A DNA stretch of 52,097 nt from positions 28,843-80,939 of the forward strand of contig CALWLD010000006.1 in NCBI GenBank assembly GCA_944381435.1, read 5' to 3'. The stretch is from an uncultured Clostridia bacterium. Its GTDB lineage: Bacteria > Bacillota > Clostridia > Lachnospirales > CAG-274. The notes under the pieces are model-generated. The model was not told the DNA's origin. It did no database searches and saw only the letters and a list, made by a program, of their open reading frames with translations. Of the stretch, positions 18,121 to 26,336 are shown one piece after another; the first letter of the stretch is position 1; each line of letters starts with the position of its first letter. A program made the translations under genes and the position numbers.

Positions 18121-19962
18121 ATTTCTAAAAAAATGATAAACAGCTTCTGCCGATTTTATATTTATGCTATCTACTTCCATTAAATCTTCTATGCTTGCGT
18201 TTTTTATGTTATCTATTGAGCCGAAATGCTTTAATAAATCTTTTTTTCTTTTTTCTCCTATACCTTTTATATCATCTAGCACAGAGCGTATAACGGCTTT
18301 TTCTCTGGATTTTCTATGAAATTCTATAGAAAATCTATGAACTTCATCTTGTATTCTTGTAATTAGCTTAAAACCTTCAGATGATTTTTTTAGCTCTATT
18401 TCTTGGTTGTTAAAAAGCAGGCCTCTTGTTCTATGTTTATCATCTTTTACCATACCACATAACAATACATTTATGTTAAGCTCTTTTAAAACTTGAGCCA
18501 CTGCACTAATTTGTCCTTTTCCACCATCTAAAAATATAATATCAGGCATTTTGTTAAACTTTCCTTTAATATCATTTTCTTTGGTTTCCTTAATATACCT
18601 TAAAAATCTACGCCTTATAATTTCTTGCATACTAGCATAATCGTTAGGCCCTATTACATATTTTATTTTAAATTTTCTATAGTCTGTTCTAAGAGGTTTA
18701 CCATCTTCAAAAACAACCATTGAGCCAACAGATTCTATCCCTTGGGTATTAGATATATCGTAAGCTTCTATACGTTTTAAATATTTATCTATTTTAAGAG
18801 CGTTAGAAATTTCTTGCAATGCACCTATAGTTTTTTCTTGCTCTTTTTTTATCCTTTCACCAAAACGCTCAAGGCTTATTAAGGCGTTTTGATAAGCCAT
18901 TTCAATTAGCTTATGTTTTTCCCCTTTTTTAGGGGTTATGATAGAAACTTTTTGTTCCTTTATAGAAGATAGCCAGTTTTCTATAATCTCTTTATCTTCA
19001 ATTTCTTCTTGTATAACAATCTCTTTAGGTACAAAAGGTGTACCGCTATAAAATTGCTTTATAAAATCTTCCATAAGCTCACTTCTTGTAAGATGCTCTA
19101 TATTATTTAATAGAAAATGTTCTCTACCAACTATTTTACCACCCCTAATAAAAAATACTTGAAACATAGCTTCATAAGTTGCTCTTGCAAAAGATATAAC
19201 ATCTTTATCATCTATGTTAGTGTTTTCTACTAATTGGTTTTCTTCTAGTTTTTTTATAGCAAATATTTTATCTCTTATTTCTTTTGCTTTTTCAAATTCT
19301 AGATTTTCAGAAAAGTCATACATTTGTTTTTCTAAATCTTTGATAATATCTTTATGGTTTCCGTTAAAAAAGTTTATGATTTTATCTATCATTTTGTTGT
19401 ATTCTTCTTCTGATATGTGATAGTTACAAGGAGCTTTACATTTTCCTATATGATAGTTTAAGCAAGGTCGGTTTCTGCCTAAATCTTTAGGAAATCTTAA
19501 ATGACAACTTCTTATAGGAAAAATACTATGTATAAGCTCTACACTTTCTTTTAGCATAAGGCTATTTGTAAATGGGCCAAAATATTTTGCTTTATCATTA
19601 AGATGTTTCCTTGTTATAAAAACTCTAGGAAACATTTCGTTAGTTGTTATTTTAACATAAGGGTAGGTTTTATCATCTTTTAGGCGTATGTTATATTTAG
19701 GGTCGTATTTTTTTATAAGGTTATTTTCTAAAATAAGAGCCTCTACTTCTGTGTTTGTAACTATGTATTCAAACCTATATATTTTTTTTACCATACTTAA
19801 GACTTTAACAGAATTTTGGTTATTATTTCTAAAATACTGCCTTAACCTATTTTTTAAAACTTTAGCCTTGCCTACATATATAACAATATCATCTTTATCA
19901 AACATTAGATATACCCCAGGGTTTGTAGGTACTTTTTTTAGTTCTTCTTCTATATCAAACAA
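18109..19962 (-). CDS. uvrC: excinuclease ABC subunit C
   Basis: Dual-incision nuclease of UvrABC nucleotide excision repair. The 617 residues contain the GIY-YIG domain (about 12-95, with PGVYLMFD and IYVGKAKVLKNRL), and a Cys-rich middle (CLNYHIGKCKAPC). A UVR motif follows at about 200-235, then an RNase H-like domain with EAYDISNTQGIESVGSMVVF and DGGKGQ. Tandem helix-hairpin-helix motifs near the C-terminus include DIKGIGEKRKKDLLKHFGS. Start is TTG with AGGAGG upstream. Single-gene unit, convergent with the birA run. Confidence 0.97.
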   Translation of the reverse strand: MFDIEEELKKVPTNPGVYLMFDKDDIVIYVGKAKVLKNRLRQYFRNNNQNSVKVLSMVKKIYRFEYIVTNTEVEALILENNLIKKYDPKYNIRLKDDKTYPYVKITTNEMFPRVFITRKHLNDKAKYFGPFTNSLMLKESVELIHSIFPIRSCHLRFPKDLGRNRPCLNYHIGKCKAPCNYHISEEEYNKMIDKIINFFNGNHKDIIKDLEKQMYDFSENLEFEKAKEIRDKIFAIKKLEENQLVENTNIDDKDVISFARATYEAMFQVFFIRGGKIVGREHFLLNNIEHLTRSELMEDFIKQFYSGTPFVPKEIVIQEEIEDKEIIENWLSSIKEQKVSIITPKKGEKHKLIEMAYQNALISLERFGERIKKEQEKTIGALQEISNALKIDKYLKRIEAYDISNTQGIESVGSMVVFEDGKPLRTDYRKFKIKYVIGPNDYASMQEIIRRRFLRYIKETKENDIKGKFNKMPDIIFLDGGKGQISAVAQVLKELNINVLLCGMVKDDKHRTRGLLFNNQEIELKKSSEGFKLITRIQDEVHRFSIEFHRKSREKAVIRSVLDDIKGIGEKRKKDLLKHFGSIDNIKNASIEDLMEVDSINIKSAEAVYHFFRNKNS

Positions 19963-20112
19963 TTTTATCCTCCTTATGTAAACATTATTTTATTAAATTA
20001 TATTGCTTTAAAAATATATTGTCAATAAAAACTATAGGTTATCATAAATATATATACTAGATATTAACATATAGCCTCATTGTTACATTTTTATGTCAAA
20101 TTAAATTATTTG

Positions 20113-20142
20113 TTGGCATTATTATTATTTTTTTGTTATAAT
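20113..20142 (+). promoter_or_regulatory. sigma-A-type promoter of the amidase gene
   Basis: TTGGCA (20113-20118) and TATAAT (20137-20142) separated by 18 bp, 34 nt before the amidase start. Good match to the vegetative consensus. Confidence 0.7.
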
Positions 20143-20176
20143 ATAAAAATCAAAAGAAAAATAACGGAGGCTACTT

Positions 20177-22255
20177 ATGTTTAAATCGAAAAATATATTA
20201 TTATTTAGTTTTATCACTATTTTGGTTTTTATGTTAAATGTTTGTGTGTTTGCAGCACCTTATGTTAATTTTAAAATAACCTATAATTACAACACTTATA
20301 CATATAATAAAGAGCGTGTATATTTATATATTAACTCTAAACCTGTGGAAAATTTACCTTTAGAGCCTATTATATTAAATGATTATACCCTTGTTCCTGC
20401 CAGAGAAACCTTTGAAAACATAGGGGCAGAGGTTACTTGGATAAAAGAAAGTGAGCAAGTACAAATTGTATATAAAGATATGGTTGTGCTTATGAAAATA
20501 AACGATAATAACGCAACAGTTAATGGACAACTATTTAAAATGGACGTGCCACCTAGAATTATAAATAATAAAACTATGATACCTGTTCGTTTTGCAAGTG
20601 AGGCTATGGGGCTTACTGTTGATTGGAACAACGATACTAGAATAATAAACATTAGCGAAAAGCCAGCACAAGATACAACTACAGAAACTACAACAATACA
20701 AGATACAACTACAGAAACTACAACATCTTCTGCAGATATTGTAATAGAAAAAATAAATATGCCAGATTCTGATGAAAGAACATTTTCTATACAAACAAAT
20801 AAAAAAATAGAAAAATTTGAAAAGGTTATATTAGATGATGGTTCTGTGGCTATTGATATATATAACTCTAAAAATAACATACAAGAAACAAGTTTTGATA
20901 GTGTTACAGAGTTTGTTTCTAAAGTTATTATTGAAAACCACGAAAATAATATAACAAGATTTGTTTTTGTAACAAAATCATCTGTTTTAAATAATAATTT
21001 CTTATCTGAAGATGGCAAAACATTATATGCTAATTTTGGCGGTAACCCTATAGATAAAATAGAAGCTTATAATGATGGAGATAACGACGTATTAAAAATA
21101 CACGGTGAATTTGCACCAGATGTGAACATAACTAAGCAAGAAACTAGCAATATACTTAATATAGAAATAAAAAATTCTGCTATTGTTAATTTAACAGAAG
21201 ACATTAAACAAACTAAATATATAGATGGCTTAGATTATAGCAAAAGTACTAATGCAAATGTTAACATAGAAGTTAAATTAAAAGAAGATGTTAAATATAG
21301 CATTAAAAACCAAGATAATTATTCTATAATAACAATAGGAAAAGATGTAAATAATAACACAAACAATAACGGAACAAATACAGATGTTACATCTAGCAAT
21401 CAGTTTAAAATAGAGAAGAAGGCTAGTGTTCCTGTTAATATAAACAATATTAAGCATACAGACAATTATTTTGATAAAGAATATATATTAACATTTGATA
21501 AAGACATAACATCGTTAATTAGCCTAGGAGAGCATCAAGTTAATAACGATTTAGTAAACAGTATATTAGTAGAAAATGTATCTGGCGTTACAAGGTTAGT
21601 TCTTAAATGTAAAAAAATAACAGCAGTTAACGTAACAGAAGATAGCAATTATATATACATTAATATGCTGTTACCTAAAGAAAAATATAAAAACATAGTT
21701 GTTATAGACCCAGGACACGGAGCACAAGACCCAGGAACATCTGGAAATGGAGCTATAGAAAAGGAAATAAATTTATCTATAGCACTTAAATTAAATGAAT
21801 TGTTTGAGGCTAACAATGAAGTTAAAGCTTATTTTACAAGGCTTGATGATTCATATCCTACCTATGATGATAGAACAAATATGTCTAATGAAGTAGGGGA
21901 TATGTTTGTATCTATACATCAAAATGCAGCTGCTACTGGTTCAGGCGCTAACGGTACAGAAACTTATTATTTAAACCCTAATACAAGTGATAGAGGGCTT
22001 ACAAGTAAAGATATGGCAGAAATATTCCAAAAAAATCTTTTAGAAGATTTAGGACTATTAGATAGAAAAGTAAAAACTAATAACTATATTGTTCTTAGAA
22101 ATAACAAAATGCCTGCTATTTTATGTGAAATAGGATTTTTAAGCAACCCTTCTGATGCAAGCAAGCTTTCAAACCCAGATTTTCAACAAAAAGTTGCTCA
22201 GTCTCTTTATGATAGCACATTAGAAGTGTTTGAAAAATATCCAAGTAAAAGATAA
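20177..22255 (+). CDS. secreted N-acetylmuramoyl-L-alanine amidase with Cu-amine-oxidase-like stalk
   Basis: Zinc amidase that removes stem peptides from MurNAc in the cell wall. 692 residues: signal peptide (about 1-26), a copper-amine-oxidase N-terminal-like domain (about 48-160, with LVPARETFENIGAEVTW and MIPVRFASEAMGLTVDW), and a Thr-rich linker holding a duplicated TTTETTT unit (about 163-188). AMIN-type beta domains follow (about 190-490), then an Amidase_3 domain (about 507-690). Zinc and catalytic residues are visible: His in DPGHG, Glu in IEKEINLS, His in SIHQNA and Glu in CEIGFLSN. Inferred role: cell separation or turnover. It is monocistronic between its own promoter and a very strong terminator. 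Confidence 0.93.
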   Translation: MFKSKNILLFSFITILVFMLNVCVFAAPYVNFKITYNYNTYTYNKERVYLYINSKPVENLPLEPIILNDYTLVPARETFENIGAEVTWIKESEQVQIVYKDMVVLMKINDNNATVNGQLFKMDVPPRIINNKTMIPVRFASEAMGLTVDWNNDTRIINISEKPAQDTTTETTTIQDTTTETTTSSADIVIEKINMPDSDERTFSIQTNKKIEKFEKVILDDGSVAIDIYNSKNNIQETSFDSVTEFVSKVIIENHENNITRFVFVTKSSVLNNNFLSEDGKTLYANFGGNPIDKIEAYNDGDNDVLKIHGEFAPDVNITKQETSNILNIEIKNSAIVNLTEDIKQTKYIDGLDYSKSTNANVNIEVKLKEDVKYSIKNQDNYSIITIGKDVNNNTNNNGTNTDVTSSNQFKIEKKASVPVNINNIKHTDNYFDKEYILTFDKDITSLISLGEHQVNNDLVNSILVENVSGVTRLVLKCKKITAVNVTEDSNYIYINMLLPKEKYKNIVVIDPGHGAQDPGTSGNGAIEKEINLSIALKLNELFEANNEVKAYFTRLDDSYPTYDDRTNMSNEVGDMFVSIHQNAAATGSGANGTETYYLNPNTSDRGLTSKDMAEIFQKNLLEDLGLLDRKVKTNNYIVLRNNKMPAILCEIGFLSNPSDASKLSNPDFQQKVAQSLYDSTLEVFEKYPSKR
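20668..20727 (+). repeat. 30-bp tandem duplication encoding the Thr-rich linker
   Basis: The unit beginning ACAAGATACAACTACAGAAA occurs twice with a 30-nt period inside the amidase gene, encoding two QDTTTETTT-type segments. Confidence 0.85.
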
Positions 22256-22265
22256 AAATTATATA

Positions 22266-22320
22266 AATAATAAAAATATGAGGGTGAAGATTTTGTCTTC
22301 ACCCTCATATTTTTATTATT
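22266..22320. terminator. 25-bp perfect-stem bidirectional terminator
   Basis: Twenty-five paired bases without mismatch (arms 22266-22290 and 22296-22320) around TTTTG, with core GGTGAAGA...TCTTCACC and T/A-rich outer arms. It ends the amidase transcript and could also stop the converging small gene. Confidence 0.92.
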
Positions 22321-22398
22321 AATTACAATTAAGGTACGACTTAATTAAATAAATTTTAGGAGTACCTGTTTTTAATACAAAGTATTCAAAAAATTAAT
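22321..22398 (+). repeat. dispersed intergenic repeat, copy B
   Basis: Begins right after the amidase terminator with TTACAATTAAGGTACGAC and TTAATT, a 7-bp palindrome (AATTAAG/CTTAATT). It continues with TTTTAGGAGTACCTGTTTTT and a small hairpin AATAC-AAA-GTATT, and ends in CAAAAAATTAAT. The same order is found at 23283-23390 and, diverged, at 41928-42034. No coding potential. Confidence 0.75.
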
Positions 22399-22427
22399 AT
22401 CGTTTTTATATTTTATGCCCCTTTTTA

Positions 22428-22730
22428 TTAAATTGCGTTATGAGTGAATGCTGCAATAGAGTTTGTAGGAATTACTGCTATAGCACCAAGTGGGTTAGAG
22501 TTATAGCAATTATTATAGTAATTGTTGCTATAACCAGAACAGCTAGAACCTATAGCACAAGCAGGAGCTTGACCTGCACTTACAAGAAGCCTTATGCTAC
22601 ACTCACTAACAGATACTAAAACCCCTGTAAAACCACTACCAGAACAACCACCACTTGTTGTAAAAATAGTAACAGTTTGACCTATATACCTACAAAGGTC
22701 ATCTTTTAAAGAACCAAACCAGTTATCCAT
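22428..22730 (-). CDS. Cys/Gly-rich small protein, paralogue of the 22880 gene
   Basis: 100 residues, no signal peptide. The N-terminal half (RYIGQTVTIFTTSGGCSGSG, then FTGVLVSV) is nearly identical to the divergent gene at 22880. The patterns resemble a small beta-barrel (Sm/SH3-like) fold. The second half is Asn/Tyr/Cys-rich (NNYYNNCYNSN) and ends AAFTHNAI, also shared. Low complexity, Cys and Tyr content and sigma-K-like promoters point to a spore coat or exosporium protein made in the mother cell; this is inference. Family not recognised. ATG start with AGGAGG upstream. Confidence 0.75.
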   Translation of the reverse strand: MDNWFGSLKDDLCRYIGQTVTIFTTSGGCSGSGFTGVLVSVSECSIRLLVSAGQAPACAIGSSCSGYSNNYYNNCYNSNPLGAIAVIPTNSIAAFTHNAI

Positions 22731-22758
22731 ATTTTTTACCTCCTTTTCTTTATATACA

Positions 22759-22789
22759 TATATTATGTAGATTATAACGAAAGGTTACA
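22759..22789 (-). promoter_or_regulatory. sigma-K-like promoter for the 22428-22730 gene
   Basis: On the minus strand TGTAACC (22789-22783) is followed after 15 nt by CATAATATA (22767-22759). The published sigma-K pattern is AC, 16-17 nt, CATANNNTA; counting from the AC this gives 16. The same two blocks with the same spacing occur on the plus strand at 22819-22849. Confidence 0.65.
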
Positions 22790-22818
22790 AACATAAAAAT
22801 AGATTTATTTATAAAATC

Positions 22819-22849
22819 TGTAACCAAAAATAATAAAAAACATAATATA
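22819..22849 (+). promoter_or_regulatory. sigma-K-like promoter for the 22880 gene
   Basis: TGTAACC (22819-22825), 15 nt, CATAATATA (22841-22849), about 30 nt before the start codon. It mirrors the promoter on the other strand; the two -35 blocks form an inverted repeat (GGTTACA/TGTAACC) around an AGATTT/AAATCT pair at 22801-22819. Confidence 0.65.
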
Positions 22850-22879
22850 CATTAAGACGTTTGAAAGGAGGCATTTATT

Positions 22880-23191
22880 ATGAACGATAGTTATTTATGC
22901 GATAGTTTATCACGTTATATAGGGCAAACAGTAACCATATTTACAACAAGCGGTGGTTGCTCTGGTAGCGGTTTTACTGGTGTTTTAGCTAGTGTAAGCG
23001 AAAACTATGTAAAATTAATAACTAATATAGGGCAAGCACCTAGCTGTCCTTTAGGTTCTAGCTGTTCTGGTTACGGACATAGATGTAACCAAGGATGTGG
23101 CTGTGGGTATAACTATGGATATAACTGGCTTGGCTCTGTTACAGAAATACCTATATGTAAAATAGCAAGCTTTACTCATAACGCTATTTAG
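22880..23191 (+). CDS. Cys/Gly-rich small protein, paralogue of the 22428 gene
   Basis: 103 residues, no signal peptide. It shares RYIGQTVTIFTTSGGCSGSG, GQAP.C..GSSCSGY and the ending SFTHNAI with its divergent neighbour. Its variable part is a Cys/Gly/Tyr run (HRCNQGCGCGYNYGYN) of the kind found in cross-linked spore coat proteins. A probable spore-surface structural protein, inferred from composition plus the sigma-K-like promoter; no family name recognised. GAAAGGAGG ribosome site upstream of the ATG; followed by its own terminator. Confidence 0.78.
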   Translation: MNDSYLCDSLSRYIGQTVTIFTTSGGCSGSGFTGVLASVSENYVKLITNIGQAPSCPLGSSCSGYGHRCNQGCGCGYNYGYNWLGSVTEIPICKIASFTHNAI

Positions 23192-23216
23192 TTATTTATA
23201 ATAGAAAAAGCTCCTT

Positions 23217-23245
23217 AGGTTGTAGCATTGCTACAACCTTTTTTA
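23217..23245 (+). terminator. terminator of the 22880 gene
   Basis: AGGTTGTAGC / GCTACAACCT, ATT loop, then TTTTTTA. The stem sequence is closely related to the terminator at 5480-5513. Confidence 0.85.
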
Positions 23246-23282
23246 TATTTATAATTAATATATTTTTATTAAGTACAATTAA

Positions 23283-23390
23283 GGTACAACTTAATTTTTT
23301 AATTAGAATTTATATACGGGTTGTAATTAAAAAATTTTAGGAGTGCCTGTTTTTGAACACTTTGTGTTTAAAAAATTGACTATTAAATAA
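23283..23390 (+). repeat. dispersed intergenic repeat, copy C
   Basis: TACAATTAAGGTACAAC then TTAATT, a spacer with GGGTTGTAATTAA, TTTTAGGAGTGCCTGTTTTT, a hairpin AACAC-TTT-GTGTT, and TTAAAAAATTGAC. Compared with copy B, both sides of the small hairpin differ in a way that keeps pairing (AATAC/GTATT against AACAC/GTGTT). It sits between a terminator and the 23452 gene; the terminal TTGAC could serve as a -35 for that gene. Confidence 0.75.
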
Positions 23391-23451
23391 AATACTGTAA
23401 TTATTTTATTTTTTTAGCATATTTTTATATAAAAATATAGGAGGTTTAAAT

Positions 23452-23835
23452 ATGGAAGAAAATAAAAATATAGATTTTAACAATTTAAGCTTAATATTAA
23501 ATATGCTTAAAAATAATGAACAACATATAGATGAAAATAGCATATTTAAAATAAAGTCTAACAACAATATAAAAACTATCTTACCTTTTATTGCCAAAGA
23601 TGATGAAAATATATATAAAATGTTAAATTGTATAGAAATAAATAATGTTATAAGCACATATAGAGAAACTAACAAAAATATAGATAATACAAAAGCTTTA
23701 CAATTAAAAAAAGAGGCTATACTTCATATTAAAAAAAATGTAGAAGATAAAAACCAATATATAGCAGATATATTTATAAAAGCTATGGAAATTAAAGAAA
23801 TTTTAAATAACAGAGGTGTTAATAATGGATTATAA
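23452..23835 (+). CDS. hypothetical helical protein
   Basis: 127 residues, Asn/Lys/Ile-rich, predicted mostly helical, with no signal peptide, membrane segment or recognised motif. GGAGG lies 8 nt before the ATG. Its stop lies 11 nt inside the next gene, so the two are translationally coupled. The surroundings (spore-surface-like pair upstream, glycosidases downstream) do not define a role. Confidence 0.65.
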   Translation: MEENKNIDFNNLSLILNMLKNNEQHIDENSIFKIKSNNNIKTILPFIAKDDENIYKMLNCIEINNVISTYRETNKNIDNTKALQLKKEAILHIKKNVEDKNQYIADIFIKAMEIKEILNNRGVNNGL

Positions 23836-24103
23836 CAAACTTTTTGCTCAAGATGCATTTAAAAATATTAATAAAGATGTTTTAGAAAACTTTAAAGTGC
23901 TTGCAAATAATATAAAAGGTAAAAGCACAAATGAAGCTATTTTACATATAATGAATTTTTATAACTCTATGCCAAAAAATGTACAAATAACAAAAGAAGA
24001 AAGAGAAGCTCTTATGAAAGCTATAGTTTTAAACTTAGATGAGAAAGAAAGAAAAAACTTTTTAAATATGTTAGATTTAATAAGTAATTTAACAAATAAT
24101 TAA
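23825..24103 (+). CDS. hypothetical helical protein
   Basis: 92 residues, soluble and helical, beginning MDYNKLFAQDAFKNIN. The ATG at 23825 with AGAGGTG upstream is preferred to the GTG at 23816. It overlaps the end of the 23452 gene by 11 nt. Family not recognised; the pair looks like a two-gene operon with products that may interact. Confidence 0.65.
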   Translation: MDYNKLFAQDAFKNINKDVLENFKVLANNIKGKSTNEAILHIMNFYNSMPKNVQITKEEREALMKAIVLNLDEKERKNFLNMLDLISNLTNN

Positions 24104-24375
24104 CTAAAAAAAACTAAAAAATAATTAAATGTAAATTAAATACAAATTAAATAATTAAAAACTATTAAAAAATATTAAAAATATATATATCTTTCAAAGG
24201 TAAATTTATACAAAAAAATAATATAGAATATATGCATATTTTGTTAAATTCTTTTATATATAATGCTTTACAAATAAACCTAATTGGTATATCATAATAG
24301 CTATAGATAAGTAAATAAATTAGTTTATATTATCTTTTATAAATTTTAATTTTAGTATAAGAGAGGTGCATATAA
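24104..24375 (+). promoter_or_regulatory. non-coding gap with possible promoter of the glycosidase cluster
   Basis: About 270 AT-rich bases without an open frame. TTTACA (24267-24272) and TATCAT (24290-24295) with 17-bp spacing form the best promoter candidate. No convincing cre (CcpA) site or terminator hairpin was found. Confidence 0.35.
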
Positions 24376-26250
24376 ATGTACAATGTTAAAAATTTAGATG
24401 CTAAATTAACAGAACCACTTAAAATTTTAGCTAATACCTATAATTTTAAGCTAGATGATAATGGAAGAACTATAAACGCTATTAAAACAGATGAAAATGT
24501 TTTAAAAATAACTGCATCTGATAATAATATAGAAATAACTTATAAAGATATGCCAGCATTTTTTAGAGCTATGATGATTGTTGATAAAAACGAGAAAAAA
24601 GGTAAAAAAGTATTTGATTTATCAACAGATGTTTGGTTTGACTTTAACGGATTAATGATAGATTGCTCAAGAAACGGTGTTTTAAATGTTTCTTATGCTA
24701 AAAAAATGATAGAACAATTAGCTATTAGCGGGCAAAATGTTTTTATGCTTTATATGGAAGATACATATAAACTAGCTAGCGAAGAATACTTTGGATATTT
24801 AAGAGGAGCTTATACTACAGAAGAGCTTAAAGAAATAGATGATTATGCTTATATGTTTGGTGTTGAGCTTATACCTTGTATACAAACTCTTGCTCATTTA
24901 AACCAGTTTTTTATGTGGGAGCATATTGCAAGCAAATATCTTGATATAGATGATATTTTAAATGTAGGAAGCGACGATGTTAAAGATTTACTTGACAGAA
25001 TGATAAAATATTTATCTGATACATTTAGAAGCAGAAGAATACATATAGGTATGGACGAGGCTTATAACCTTGGTAGAGGTACTTATGCTGATAAAAACGG
25101 CTTAAAGCCTAAAACTGAAATAATGAGAGAACATTTAGAAAATATGGTTAAAATTTGTGAAAAATACAATGTAAAACCTATTATTTGGGACGATATGTTC
25201 TTTAGTAATTATTCTAAAACAGAAAGTGACAATTATAAAATACCAGATGGTATAGATTTAATGTATTGGGATTACTATAACAACACTGTAGAACATTATG
25301 AAAATAACTTTGAGAAAAGAGGAAAAATAACTAACAAGCCTATAATGCTTGCAGCAGGCTCTTGGCGTTGGATAGGATATGCATCTCATCACGGCAAAAC
25401 ATTAGCTGCTACTAACGCTTCTGCTACTGCTTGCAAAAATAAAAATGTTAGACAAGTTATGACAACTGCTTGGGGTGATGATGGTTGTGAATCTCCTGTT
25501 ACAACAGTAATGTTTGGCTCTATATTACTTGGTGAACATCAATATAATAAAGACCTAGATTTAGAAGAATTTAAAGAAAATTTACTATACATAACAGGTA
25601 TGGATTATGAAAATGCTCTAAAACCTCAAGAATTTGACATTTTCCCTAGCATAGAGGATAAATCGGCTATAGTTACACCTTCTAAATATACATTATATGA
25701 AGACCCATTATGCAGTAAATTTATAAACCATACAGAAGTTGTAAAAGATGATTTAACTTCTATTTACAAAGAGTTATCTGATTATTTCTACAACAAAGCT
25801 AAAAACGATACACAAGAAGATTTAAAAGCTATGAATGAGTTTTATGGTGTATTTGGTGAGGTGGCAAGCCTTAAATGGAATTTAGGTTTAAACATATATA
25901 ACGCTTATAAAAATGGAGATAAAGAGGCTTTAAAAAATATAATAACTAACCAAATTGAACCTTTAATACCTCTTGTAGAAAAGCTTAAATATGCAAGGCT
26001 TAAAGAATGGTTAATAACTAACAAAAGCTATGGCTTTGAGGTTTTAGACCACAGATTTGGCGGAGTTATAAGCCGTCTTCATACAACAAAATTTATTTTA
26101 CAAAATTATTTAGATGGCAAAATAGACAAAATAGAAGAGCTAGAAGAAGGAAGATTGCCTGCTACTCATTTTAGAGAAGAAGGTATGGGCGAGATTATCC
26201 ATTACAACAGAGCTCAAAGATGTATGACTGCTAGCAAAATGATTTGGTAA
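24376..26250 (+). CDS. GH20 beta-N-acetylhexosaminidase, cytoplasmic
   Basis: Retaining exo-hexosaminidase that removes terminal GlcNAc or GalNAc by substrate-assisted catalysis. The 624 residues have an N-terminal non-catalytic domain (about 1-85) and a GH20 barrel opening at FNGLMIDCSRNGV. The catalytic Asp-Glu pair is Asp227-Glu228 in HIGMDEA. ELIPCIQTLAHLNQF is also typical of GH20. A helical C-terminal domain follows from about 450. No signal peptide, so it acts on imported oligosaccharides. First gene of the glycan cluster; ATG with GAGGTG upstream. Confidence 0.92.
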   Translation: MYNVKNLDAKLTEPLKILANTYNFKLDDNGRTINAIKTDENVLKITASDNNIEITYKDMPAFFRAMMIVDKNEKKGKKVFDLSTDVWFDFNGLMIDCSRNGVLNVSYAKKMIEQLAISGQNVFMLYMEDTYKLASEEYFGYLRGAYTTEELKEIDDYAYMFGVELIPCIQTLAHLNQFFMWEHIASKYLDIDDILNVGSDDVKDLLDRMIKYLSDTFRSRRIHIGMDEAYNLGRGTYADKNGLKPKTEIMREHLENMVKICEKYNVKPIIWDDMFFSNYSKTESDNYKIPDGIDLMYWDYYNNTVEHYENNFEKRGKITNKPIMLAAGSWRWIGYASHHGKTLAATNASATACKNKNVRQVMTTAWGDDGCESPVTTVMFGSILLGEHQYNKDLDLEEFKENLLYITGMDYENALKPQEFDIFPSIEDKSAIVTPSKYTLYEDPLCSKFINHTEVVKDDLTSIYKELSDYFYNKAKNDTQEDLKAMNEFYGVFGEVASLKWNLGLNIYNAYKNGDKEALKNIITNQIEPLIPLVEKLKYARLKEWLITNKSYGFEVLDHRFGGVISRLHTTKFILQNYLDGKIDKIEELEEGRLPATHFREEGMGEIIHYNRAQRCMTASKMIW

Positions 26251-26276
26251 TAAAAAGTTTTTAAGTTTATTTAAAA

Positions 26277-26305
26277 TAGCCACTTTTCTATAGGTTAAGT
26301 GGCTA
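26277..26305 (+). terminator. hairpin between the GH20 and GH18 genes
   Basis: TAGCCACTT and AAGTGGCTA form a 9-bp stem with an 11-nt loop and no long T-tract. It may be an attenuator or mRNA processing or stability structure rather than a full terminator. Confidence 0.5.
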
Positions 26306-26336
26306 ATATATTAAAATTATAGGAGATTTTTATTTT

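Noticed and set aside
24104..24375. Catabolite-responsive element upstream of the glycosidase cluster
   Set aside because: No sequence close to the cre consensus was found in the gap despite HprK and Crh-like genes in the window.
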